DNA from: CAZIZT01 sp964544085
GTDB taxonomy: Bacteria > Campylobacterota_A > Desulfurellia > Desulfurellales > Hippeaceae
DNA: 64,000 nt
Direction of reading: 5' to 3'
NCBI GenBank assembly: GCA_964544085.1
Contig: CAZIZT010000018.1
Span: 1 to 64,000 of the forward strand
Position numbers and translations under genes: made by a program. A model generated the notes under the pieces. That model was not told where the DNA came from and made no database searches. It worked only from the letters and a program-made list of their open reading frames with translations. Position 1 is the first letter of the stretch, and every line of letters begins with the position of its first letter. Shown here one piece after another: positions 17,935-26,149 of this stretch.

Positions 17935-20508
17935 TTAGACTGGATCCTGGCTTTTTTCAATAACCATTTTACCCGTTTTTAAATAATCTGAAAATTCACT
18001 TTCGGGCATCGGTTTAGCAAAAAGAAAACCCTGTACCATATTGCAACCAATCTGTCTTAGCTTGTTTAGTTGGTCTGTATTCTCTACTCCCTCCGCTATT
18101 GTTGAAAAGTTCATCTGTCCGGCAAGATATGTGATGGTCTTGATCACAGCCTCTGTTCGCTTATCCTCGGTGATTCTTCTTACAAACGATATGTCTATCT
18201 TTATATAATCGATCGGCAGGAAGGCGATATATGAGAGAGACGAATATCCAATACCGAAGTCGTCGATAACGATCTGAAATCCGTTTTCTTTCAATCTGGC
18301 GAGAACATCTTTGGCTCTTGTTAGGTTGTCCAGGAACAGTCTTTCGGTTATCTCAATATTTATGTGTCGTGATAGTTGCGCTGATTTTATAACCAGATCA
18401 TCCACGAAGTTTTCGTCCATAAGACTCGATGGAGAGAGATTTACGGACAGCTTTATGTTTTTATCAATGAGCTTCCTAAAGAGGTCCTGACCCCTTTCAA
18501 ATTTACATGCCAGCTCGTCGATTAGATACCTTTCGAGCTTTTTGATGTCGCCTGTTTCCTCCAGCACGGGTATAAACTCCATGGGCGGTATAACAGTTGA
18601 GTTTTTTCTCCAGCGCACAAGCACCTCTGCACCAGCTATATTACCGCTAAACGTGTCGAAGTAGGGCTGGAAATACATGACAAACTCTTTGTGTTTCAGT
18701 CCTTTGATAAACTCTTTCTTAAGGGATAGGCGTTTTTCAGCTTCCTTTCTTAGCCTTTCTTTGTAGAATCCGATGGAATTTTCTCCCTTTTGTTTGGCAT
18801 CGGAGAGCGCTATCTCAGCTTTTTCAATTAGTTTTTCTGCCATTCTTGAGTCGTTTGGATAGATGCCAACACCCGCATTGAAGGAGATGACAACATCGTC
18901 GCTATTTACTTTATAGGGAGCCGATAGACTCTCAAGCACCTTTATTGCCACTACGAAAATATCTTCTTCTCGCTCGATATCTTTGAGTAGAACAGCAAAT
19001 TTTGCTGATTCGAGCTTTGCAATGATATCGTAATTTCTCAATGTCTTTTTCAATCTTCTGGCTATCTGCTTAAGCAGCTTATTGCCGTTTTCGAAACCAT
19101 ACACCTTGTTGATGTTGGAGAAGTTTATCGGGTTTATAACCAAAACAGCGCCCATCAGCTTTTTGTGTTTTGCTCTATCGATGTATCGTTTTATCTCTTC
19201 AATAAAAGCGTATCTATTTAAAAGACCTGTTATAACATCCTTCTTGATTGCCTGTTCAAGCGCCTTTTGTAACTCGATATTGTTTGTAACATCCTTGCCT
19301 GTGGCTATGATGTAGGTTGATCCTTTCTTGACGACCGAGATATGGAGTAGTACCCTTTTTGACTCGTTGTTCTTTGTACGGCATGTGGCAAGCCTATATA
19401 CACCGCTTTCCTCCTGGAGGTCTTTATAGGCTTGTATGATAGATATTTCTTTAGCCTGTGAGATTGTTGACAGAGGCTTACCTTTCAGCTCTTGCGGCGA
19501 GAACCCAAGGAGGCGTTCGGTGTTTTCATTGGCAAATAAAATCCTGAGATTTTCATCGGCTATAATAACAAATTCAAAACCTGAATCAACGGCTCGTATG
19601 AGTAGCTCCTTCCAGTTTTCGGCTTCTATTCTTGTAAGAACTGACGAGAGCGCATGCTGGATGCTTTTGATGAGAAAGCTGTACTCCTCAGAGAAAATCT
19701 CTGGCATCTTGGAGTAGAGGGAAAGGATGTATGCAACCTGACCGTTTTTTAACAGCGGTATGGAGCAGACGGAGAAGATGCCAAGCTTCTTATATATATT
19801 CCTCCATGGACTCATCATCTCATCGTTGTAGACGTTATTGGCTATTATGATTCTTTTTTCACGATAAGCCCTGCCAATAGTGCCACGCCCCTCCTTTTCT
19901 TCTGGGTTTGCTGATATGTAAGCTTTATGCAGTGCGTCTATATACTCCCTCCTCCCGGCAGCCCAGAGCGGTTTGTAACGTTTGCTTTTTTGATCTATTG
20001 TTCCTATGGCTACAAGCTCAAAGCCCATCTGCCTGCTCAGGAGCTCAGGAATTCTGCTCAGGCACTCATGCTCCGTTTTAGACGTTGAGATGGCCTCACT
20101 GATGACCGAAAGACTCTTGTAAAACACCTCGTAAGCCTTCTGCTTCATCATATCAACCACAATTACAAAGCCGGCAGGTTTACCGTTAAGTGTAACGGTA
20201 TAGCCGAAATTGGCTGCCGGTTTTATCAGGCCATCCTTTGTTATATACTTGAGCTCTTTGAACTCCTTAACGAAGAATTCACCCCGCATTCTTCTGTTGA
20301 TTATCTCTTCGGCTTCTTTTCGCTCATCCGGGTGTATCACGTCAAGAAGCCTGATCTTTGATAACAGCTCCTCTTTTGTGTAACCTATAAATCTGCAGAA
20401 GGCATCATTAACAAAGGTAAAAACCCCTTTCTCCTCGTAGATATAGATTCCAAGTGATTTCGTTTGTTTCAGTATTTCCAGTAGCTGTTTTTCCAGGCTT
20501 TCTTCCAC
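17935..20508 (-). CDS. PAS-GAF-PAS-GGDEF(degenerate)-EAL cyclic-di-GMP phosphodiesterase
   Basis: An 857-residue cytoplasmic signalling protein. PAS about 10-120, GAF about 125-290, second PAS about 300-415, GGDEF about 420-585, EAL about 595-845. The GGDEF signature is replaced by ESAKF at 500-504, so no cyclase activity is expected, though the domain may be regulatory. The EAL signature is EVL at 628-630, a tolerated variant, and the catalytic set NLSPSS, EITERLF, IDDFGIGYSS, IKIDISFV and AEGVEN is intact, so c-di-GMP hydrolysis is likely. Start GTG at 20508 has AGGAG upstream; it lies 15 bp after the chemoreceptor gene. Confidence 0.93.
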   Translation of the reverse strand: MEESLEKQLLEILKQTKSLGIYIYEEKGVFTFVNDAFCRFIGYTKEELLSKIRLLDVIHPDERKEAEEIINRRMRGEFFVKEFKELKYITKDGLIKPAANFGYTVTLNGKPAGFVIVVDMMKQKAYEVFYKSLSVISEAISTSKTEHECLSRIPELLSRQMGFELVAIGTIDQKSKRYKPLWAAGRREYIDALHKAYISANPEEKEGRGTIGRAYREKRIIIANNVYNDEMMSPWRNIYKKLGIFSVCSIPLLKNGQVAYILSLYSKMPEIFSEEYSFLIKSIQHALSSVLTRIEAENWKELLIRAVDSGFEFVIIADENLRILFANENTERLLGFSPQELKGKPLSTISQAKEISIIQAYKDLQEESGVYRLATCRTKNNESKRVLLHISVVKKGSTYIIATGKDVTNNIELQKALEQAIKKDVITGLLNRYAFIEEIKRYIDRAKHKKLMGAVLVINPINFSNINKVYGFENGNKLLKQIARRLKKTLRNYDIIAKLESAKFAVLLKDIEREEDIFVVAIKVLESLSAPYKVNSDDVVISFNAGVGIYPNDSRMAEKLIEKAEIALSDAKQKGENSIGFYKERLRKEAEKRLSLKKEFIKGLKHKEFVMYFQPYFDTFSGNIAGAEVLVRWRKNSTVIPPMEFIPVLEETGDIKKLERYLIDELACKFERGQDLFRKLIDKNIKLSVNLSPSSLMDENFVDDLVIKSAQLSRHINIEITERLFLDNLTRAKDVLARLKENGFQIVIDDFGIGYSSLSYIAFLPIDYIKIDISFVRRITEDKRTEAVIKTITYLAGQMNFSTIAEGVENTDQLNKLRQIGCNMVQGFLFAKPMPESEFSDYLKTGKMVIEKSQDPV

Positions 20509-20523
20509 TATATGCTCCTTTCT

Positions 20524-22119
20524 TTATCCCGTTTTGAGGTTGTTAATCAGATTAAAGACGTTTCTTGTTGTCTTTTTTAGGTCGTAAGCTGCATCGGCTA
20601 TCTTCTCTGCAGCTTTTGAGTTTTCCTTTGCAGCCTCTGTTACAGCCTGCACCTGCCTTTCGATACTGTACGCCGTGGAGGAGATCTCTTCCGTTGCTGC
20701 ACTTGTGGTGTGGATCTTGTTTATGGCTGCCTCTGTTCTTTTCACAACCTCGTTGACATGCTTCTGATTGAGCCCGATCGCTTCCTTTTCGGCAAGTATG
20801 CTCATTTTTGTTTGCTCTGTTTTCTGGATGGCTTTATTAACATCCTGTTGCATTGCTGTTATCGTGGCTCTGATCTCTTCCGTGGAAGCTCTTGTTTTCT
20901 CTGCAAGTTTTCTGACTTCATCGGCGACAACGGCAAAGCCTCTACCGGATTCGCCAGCCCTTGCAGCCTCTATCGCTGCGTTGAGTGCAAGAAGGTTTGT
21001 CTGGTCGGCAATCTCGCCAATGACCTCTAAAATCTTTCCGATATTTTCAGATGATTTTCCGACAATATTGATCTGTTTGGATGCTTCATTTGCAAAACCG
21101 GCATTGGTTTCAACGCGTTTTATCCTCTTTTCCATATCCGCAAGCATTTCATGATTGACAGACGATATGGACTCTATCAACTCAACAAGTTCCTGGTTGG
21201 AGTGTGCAATCTCGTTTATTGCCGTTGTTGTATTGCCTATGGCGTTTTTTATCTCTTCCATGCTGGATAGGGTTTTTGTGCTTGCGTCGAACGCTTTGGA
21301 GGCGGCGCTTGATAGTGCTTCAGCATCTGTAGCTACTGTTTCTGATAAGCTTTTTATATTTGACGTTATGTTTTTCAGGTTCTCTATCATTCTGTTCAAG
21401 CCCATCTTGAGCTTTCCTATTTCGTTTTTTGTTTTCACGGTGAATTTGATGTTCAGATCACCTTTGCCTACCGCGTCGATAACCGTTTCGACACCTTCAA
21501 GGGGCTTAATTAGTGATCTTTTCAGGACAACATAGCCTGCAGCCAGAATCAATGCTATGATGACTACAATGGTCAGATTGATCGTGATGGATTTTGTGAT
21601 GTTTTTATCTATTGCTGTTAATCTCCTGCCCATTAGAGTTAGCCTGTATTTTAGGAGTTGATCGATGAGACTGATTGCCTCTGATGTGTAGAGATTCAGG
21701 TTTTTTGCTGCCTGTTTGCCTTGAGAGGGGTTCTTAAGTGTTTCATTTATTTTTCTTTTGATTAGATCTACCGTTTTCAACAGCTCTGAAAGCCTGTCTC
21801 TTTCGAATGGGGAAAGCAAAAGGGATTTCATGCATGCAGATATGTTAAGTCTGTATCTGTCGATTCTGTTCAGTGTCTGTTTTAAACCGGCTATACTGTG
21901 TGAGTTGAAGGTTTTTGTTGCAAATGTCTGGATCGTCAGGGTATTTTTGTACAGTCTATGGTAGTTTTCCAGACTTTTAAAATCTATGTTGTGTAATCTG
22001 GTGATTTGATTTTTGTTCCTTCTGGTCATTAATATGGATGAGATTGCCAGAAGAGAAAAAAGCGTTAGTGTCACTATGAAACCAGAAAGTATCAATCTTC
22101 TAACAGGAATGTGGTTCAT
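20524..22119 (-). CDS. Methyl-accepting chemotaxis protein
   Basis: A 531-residue transmembrane chemoreceptor. TM1 about 9-31, a helical periplasmic sensor of the four-helix-bundle type about 32-177, TM2 about 178-200, HAMP about 201-254, then the coiled-coil signalling domain with the invariant hairpin EIADQTNLLALNAAIEAARAG and VVADEVRKLAE. The ligand is not predictable. AAGGAGG lies upstream of the ATG. It heads an operon with the c-di-GMP phosphodiesterase, suggesting coordinated swimming and c-di-GMP control. Confidence 0.96.
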   Translation of the reverse strand: MNHIPVRRLILSGFIVTLTLFSLLAISSILMTRRNKNQITRLHNIDFKSLENYHRLYKNTLTIQTFATKTFNSHSIAGLKQTLNRIDRYRLNISACMKSLLLSPFERDRLSELLKTVDLIKRKINETLKNPSQGKQAAKNLNLYTSEAISLIDQLLKYRLTLMGRRLTAIDKNITKSITINLTIVVIIALILAAGYVVLKRSLIKPLEGVETVIDAVGKGDLNIKFTVKTKNEIGKLKMGLNRMIENLKNITSNIKSLSETVATDAEALSSAASKAFDASTKTLSSMEEIKNAIGNTTTAINEIAHSNQELVELIESISSVNHEMLADMEKRIKRVETNAGFANEASKQINIVGKSSENIGKILEVIGEIADQTNLLALNAAIEAARAGESGRGFAVVADEVRKLAEKTRASTEEIRATITAMQQDVNKAIQKTEQTKMSILAEKEAIGLNQKHVNEVVKRTEAAINKIHTTSAATEEISSTAYSIERQVQAVTEAAKENSKAAEKIADAAYDLKKTTRNVFNLINNLKTG

Positions 22120-22429
22120 ATAGCACCTCCTTAGGGGGGCAGTGGTACAGACAGCAGGCTAAATCGTGGGTAGCTTGTTTGATAAAGGATCGGCTGCTAT
22201 TGTTAGTAGACTACCCTGCATGGCTTCTTCTTCCTGCTGTTGATGCCCTTTTTTTAGAAGCAGATGGACACATAGTTCATGATTCTTCCGAAAAAAACCC
22301 GCTTTGAAGCCCGATTTTCTCAAGGCAGATCCTTTTTCTGTTTTTTAATTTTGCAGTTTAAACCGCTCAAAGAAAGCCAGGTAGATGCAATATCAACCCT
22401 TTTTTGAATTCAACAACCCCGTATTCCAT
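22120..22429 (-). other. Long structured 5' leader of the chemoreceptor operon
   Basis: About 300 nt without a supported gene, between a sigma-70-like promoter and the chemoreceptor start. It contains nested complementary segments: CCTGCTGT (plus 22233-22240) with ACAGCAGG (22151-22158), enclosing CTACCC (22211-22216) with GGGTAG (22168-22173). I could not match it to a known riboswitch class. Apart from the promoter and the downstream terminator, I see nothing else between 22120 and 22588. Confidence 0.4.
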
Positions 22430-22457
22430 GTTATAAATTTGTTTGTAACTTTGTCAA
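22430..22457 (-). promoter_or_regulatory. Predicted sigma-70 promoter of the chemoreceptor operon
   Basis: On the minus strand TTGACA (22457-22452), a 16-nt spacer and TATAAC (22435-22430). The -35 is perfect and the -10 matches 5 of 6 positions. It implies a leader of about 300 nt. A sigma-28 promoter was looked for nearer the gene and not found. Confidence 0.55.
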
Positions 22458-22540
22458 GAGATATATTACTCAGACTTTTCTCAAACAGTTACACTTCGCT
22501 TGTTATATAGATTATTAATTTTCAGAAATTGCAAAAACTT

Positions 22541-22567
22541 AAAAGCGGGACAGTATATCCCGCTTTT
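22541..22567 (-). terminator. Intrinsic terminator of the complex-I-like operon
   Basis: Perfect 10-bp stem AAAAGCGGGA (22541-22550) and TCCCGCTTTT (22558-22567) with a 7-nt loop, 21 bp beyond the stop of the last operon gene. On the minus strand the stem runs into AAGTTTTT. Its A/T flanks would allow bidirectional action. Confidence 0.85.
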
Positions 22568-22588
22568 GTTAGTTAAACTACTTACTGT

Positions 22589-24466
22589 TCAACCGAAAAT
22601 TATAAACATCAGAATGAATACGACGAGGATATAGAACACATACAGGTAGGTTTTTCCATTCATAATTACGATACTAATGCGGTAGGCAACTCTTTGTGTC
22701 CAACCGGTACACTTGTGGTAGGCAGACTCTATAAGGTCTGTGACGGTAACGTAAGCTGTTGAGCGAGTAATCACCTCTTTAGTTGCATAGACAAATCTCA
22801 GGATATACTCAATAATAAACGTGAATGCCCCTGCTGTGAAGTATTCATCCTCCTTTAGTTCTAATCCGCCGTTCCATGAGACGACCTTACGCGTGTTTCT
22901 TCTTGCATGAAGATAAACGAGAAATGGTGCTACAAAGATACATGCCGTTGTGATTAAAAGGAATGCTGGCGAGATTACGCCAAATACAGGTTTGGCGCTG
23001 GCTATCAGGAAACCTTTAGGGACTACAAGGGCATGTGTAATAAATTGCGAATAGCCAAGAGCCTTGAAAATAAACGTTGCAAAAAAGCTTAAAACGATTA
23101 ACAGGCTTATCAAAAATAACTGAGAGGTTTTCATAAAGTGCGATGGCAACTTTTCGCCATGCTTTTCGTGGGTGTATCCCAGGGCAGAATAACCGATCAG
23201 TTTTACCATGGAGAAAGCAGCAAAGCCCATTGCCAGTGAGAGCAGGACGCCGCCAGCTGAGCTTACGATTCTATCGATTATAGAATTGAACTGATAGCTC
23301 TGAAATATTGACTCAAGCAGCATCCATTCAGCCACATAACCGAGTAGTAGCGGAAAGGCTGAAAACGAAAGGCCTGCAAAAACAATACCAGCTGCTGGCA
23401 CAATGCCGACGCTTTTGTGTATACCTCTGACCTCATCAATGCTCTCAGCGTGTAACTTCTCTTTGGCTTCACCGATGGATAGAAATAGGAGGCTTTTGGC
23501 AACGGTATGTACCACAGCCAGCATGATGGCGGTTAGATATGCAAACTGTGATAGAGTGGAGTGTGGCGCTGCAGAGCCTGCAACCACCGACAGTCCAATT
23601 GCTGCCAACATCATTCCATTGTTTTCCACGGTAGAATGAGCTGGCAATGTTTTCAAACCCTTTGCACTTGCAGCGGCAATTGCTCCGAAAAAGGCTGAGA
23701 TGCTGCCTAAAATTATTGCGATGATTCCCCACAGATGCAGATGGTTTAAAGCTGTGACGGTACGGATCAGTCCGTAGAAACCCATAAGTGTAACGGGAGC
23801 ACTCAGGAGTGCAGAAGCATTGGATGGCGCTTTTGCATGTGCTTCTTTGAGCCATATATGAAAAGGCACAATTCCCATTTTTGCTATGAAGGCAAGGCTT
23901 GAAAACCAGATGAAGGCTCTATTTACGTTGCTTAAACGATTGAAACTGAATGTACCGGTGCTGGTATATAGTATCACAAAAGCCACAATCAGAGCTACTG
24001 TTGAGAGCTCGCTGAATGCGAAGAACAGGAAGGCTTCTTTATAGGCATTTCTGCTTTCGGTTATCATAAGCATAGAGAATATACTCATGATTTCCCACCC
24101 TGCAAGGAAGGCTACGGCATCATTTGCTGATAGAATCATGAGCATGCCAAACAATGATAGATTGAGGAAAATGGCCATTCTTCTTCTGTAATGCTTGAGA
24201 TCTATCGAGAATACAGACACAGCCAACCAAGAGATGGATGCTATCGCTACAAATAACCCACCTGTCTTTGTCAGCAAAATCTCCATGTGTATATGGTTCG
24301 TCAGGATAACTGTCAGATGCGGGTGATAATTGAAGAACCGTGACAGGATGCCTGTTATTAGTGAGACAATGGAACCTGTAGCGGCGAGCATATAGCCTGC
24401 CGTTTTGTTTTTGAAAGCAAGCAGACTCCCTGCTATGAAGAGCAAGAAAGCTAAATACAGCATCAT
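22589..24466 (-). CDS. HyfB/NuoL-like antiporter-type subunit of complex-I-related complex
   Basis: A 625-residue membrane protein with about 16 hydrophobic helices, homologous to the Mrp/NuoL/M/N ion-translocating subunits. The TM5 Glu is kept in LAGWEIMSIFSM, the TM7 Lys in IAKMGIVPFHIWLKEAHAKAPS, and the broken-helix region has further Lys and His. These residues form the ion path in complex I. It is the last gene of the operon, with ATG overlapping the NuoB-like gene by 4 bp and a GGAGG site. The channel side of the complex thus looks functional although the redox side does not. Confidence 0.9.
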   Translation of the reverse strand: MMLYLAFLLFIAGSLLAFKNKTAGYMLAATGSIVSLITGILSRFFNYHPHLTVILTNHIHMEILLTKTGGLFVAIASISWLAVSVFSIDLKHYRRRMAIFLNLSLFGMLMILSANDAVAFLAGWEIMSIFSMLMITESRNAYKEAFLFFAFSELSTVALIVAFVILYTSTGTFSFNRLSNVNRAFIWFSSLAFIAKMGIVPFHIWLKEAHAKAPSNASALLSAPVTLMGFYGLIRTVTALNHLHLWGIIAIILGSISAFFGAIAAASAKGLKTLPAHSTVENNGMMLAAIGLSVVAGSAAPHSTLSQFAYLTAIMLAVVHTVAKSLLFLSIGEAKEKLHAESIDEVRGIHKSVGIVPAAGIVFAGLSFSAFPLLLGYVAEWMLLESIFQSYQFNSIIDRIVSSAGGVLLSLAMGFAAFSMVKLIGYSALGYTHEKHGEKLPSHFMKTSQLFLISLLIVLSFFATFIFKALGYSQFITHALVVPKGFLIASAKPVFGVISPAFLLITTACIFVAPFLVYLHARRNTRKVVSWNGGLELKEDEYFTAGAFTFIIEYILRFVYATKEVITRSTAYVTVTDLIESAYHKCTGWTQRVAYRISIVIMNGKTYLYVFYILVVFILMFIIFG

Positions 24467-24915
24467 TTTTCCTCCATAATGCCAAGAAGTATTGCAAGTA
24501 TTTCCGATGCGGATAGATTTCTATCGTATCTTGCAATGAGGTTCGGTATCTCTGCCGAGACACCCATCAGCCTGCTTTTTGGTTCTATCAGGATGACGCC
24601 GAATGGTTCTGGGATCTGCTGGATGGTCATTTGGAGGGGCGTAAGCATAGACTGCAGAATAGGTCCTAACACAAGCAGTACATCTGCGTGACGTGGGGTA
24701 TCAACAAGGTGTATCCCAAAGCGATGTATGTTGTACTGAGGAGAAGTTAACGCCCTTATTTCAAGATTCATGGTGTTGTTATTGCCTGTATCTATCACAA
24801 AAACGCCAAGTGATTTTCTGAACAGTCGGGATATGGGCTTTAAGCCTCTTTCCCTTTTTTTAAACGGTTCTGTTAGTCTGTGGGAAATACCAACAAGCAA
24901 CCATGGTTTAGCCAT
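24463..24915 (-). CDS. NuoB/HyfI-like small subunit lacking all FeS ligands
   Basis: A 150-residue protein recognisable as NuoB/HycG-like from the SPQYNIHRFGIHLVDTPRHADVLLVLGP region. In the family a GSCNGCD motif and two later Cys bind the proximal [4Fe-4S] cluster. Here that motif reads GNNNTMN (44-50), the later G-Cys segment reads EPKSRLMG, the final GCPP block is absent, and the protein contains no cysteine. A cluster therefore cannot be bound in the normal way. ATG at 24915 with GGAGG 5 nt upstream sets the start; it lies 13 bp after the large-subunit gene. The role is probably structural. Confidence 0.85.
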   Translation of the reverse strand: MAKPWLLVGISHRLTEPFKKRERGLKPISRLFRKSLGVFVIDTGNNNTMNLEIRALTSPQYNIHRFGIHLVDTPRHADVLLVLGPILQSMLTPLQMTIQQIPEPFGVILIEPKSRLMGVSAEIPNLIARYDRNLSASEILAILLGIMEEK

Positions 24916-24928
24916 TTTTACCTCCTTG

Positions 24929-26149
24929 CTATCTGGCGCAGTCCGCAAAGTTTATGCCGAATGAGTCGTAAGCGAAGCTAAAATCCGTAAAGATCTGTCC
25001 CACAATGCTTTCTGCGAAGGCTTTGAAGCCAAACAGAGACGGTGGCGAGATGTATGCATTTACGATCCTTCCCTTTTCCATGCTTAGATAGTAAGCCAAT
25101 AGGCCGCTTGGCGATTCGCATGCACCACAGGCTTTGCCATCAGCAACAATATTCGGTTCTCCTTTTCTGTCGTTGTAGTCTAAGTTATTCACAGTTTCCG
25201 TTATGATGTCTATTGATTGTAGAACCTCGTTGGCTCTTACCTCCATTCGAGCGAGCGCATCTGAACCGGTTTCCGTGATCGGATGAAACTCCTTGTAGTT
25301 GTTATCATGGCTGCGTAGATCACAGGCTATACCGCTGGCTTTAGCTGTGGGTCCTGTTATGCCTATGCAGTAAGCCTTTTCTCTTTCGAGTATGGCTGTT
25401 GAGTATAGTCGGTCTATAAAGTTCCAGCTTTTTAAAGCATGTTCGTATGTTTCTGTAAATCTCTCCTTGATGTGCGATAATCTTTTAAGAAGGGTTTCAA
25501 GGTTTTGAGTGTTGATGCGAATCTTGCCTATTCCATTTGCACCTTGAAGGAATCTACTGGAGGTCAAAAGCTCATTGATCCTGAGACTCTCTTCGAACAT
25601 CCACTCAAGGTGGGAGCTCAGCACATTTTGTGCTGCCGCACGGGCAAGATTTGCCATAACAAGTATGTGGTTGTATATACGTTCAAGTTCCAGAAGCACC
25701 ATACGCAGCTTTTTTGTGCTGCTGGAAACGGTTAAGCCCATCACATTTTCCACTGCCAGAGAAAAGGCAAGTGAGTGAGAAAAGGCGAAATTTGAGCAAA
25801 CGGATTCTGCCAGTTCGATGGCTTCTTGCGGTGTGTTGCCCAGCATTAGACTCTCTATACCTCTGTGTTTGTATGTTGTGTCAATTTCTATGGCTACTAT
25901 TCTTTCTCCGTACGTATACAGATTGAAAACGCCAGCTTCCATGATTCCAGCTGTAACTGGACCATATCTAAACTTGAACAGACCTTCGCTTGTATGTACA
26001 TCAATTCCTTTGCCTATGGGTTTGTTTCTCTGTTTGATAAATTGATAACTATCGAATCTGTCGGTTTGTTCAGAAACGAAAACCCTGCCATTTTCCTCTA
26101 CCATTTGAAGCTCTTTGTTTTTTTCTTCAATCAGACCAAGCAACCTCAT
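24929..26149 (-). CDS. NuoD/HyfG-like large subunit lacking [NiFe] ligands
   Basis: A 406-residue relative of the catalytic subunit of group 4 hydrogenases and of NuoD. The conserved YKHRGIES loop (94-100) and ESPSGLLAYYL region identify it. The L1 CxxC reads VCSNF (only C118 remains; F121 replaces the second Cys), and the L2 DPCxxC block at the C-terminus reads INFADCAR, so the Ni-Fe site cannot form. The N-terminal NuoC-like domain of HyfG is reduced to a short stub. This matches the hydrogenase-related (Ehr-type) group rather than a hydrogenase. It is coupled to the upstream gene by ATGA. Confidence 0.88.
   Translation of the reverse strand: MRLLGLIEEKNKELQMVEENGRVFVSEQTDRFDSYQFIKQRNKPIGKGIDVHTSEGLFKFRYGPVTAGIMEAGVFNLYTYGERIVAIEIDTTYKHRGIESLMLGNTPQEAIELAESVCSNFAFSHSLAFSLAVENVMGLTVSSSTKKLRMVLLELERIYNHILVMANLARAAAQNVLSSHLEWMFEESLRINELLTSSRFLQGANGIGKIRINTQNLETLLKRLSHIKERFTETYEHALKSWNFIDRLYSTAILEREKAYCIGITGPTAKASGIACDLRSHDNNYKEFHPITETGSDALARMEVRANEVLQSIDIITETVNNLDYNDRKGEPNIVADGKACGACESPSGLLAYYLSMEKGRIVNAYISPPSLFGFKAFAESIVGQIFTDFSFAYDSFGINFADCAR

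Noticed and set aside
22180..22200. Sigma-28 promoter for the chemoreceptor (GCCGATCC on the minus strand)
   Set aside because: No TAAA-type -35 at the right distance, whereas flgM shows what a good sigma-28 site looks like in this genome.
22261..22320. Intrinsic terminator in the chemoreceptor leader next to a T-rich run
   Set aside because: The only pairing before the run leaves a 2-nt loop, too tight to be a credible hairpin.
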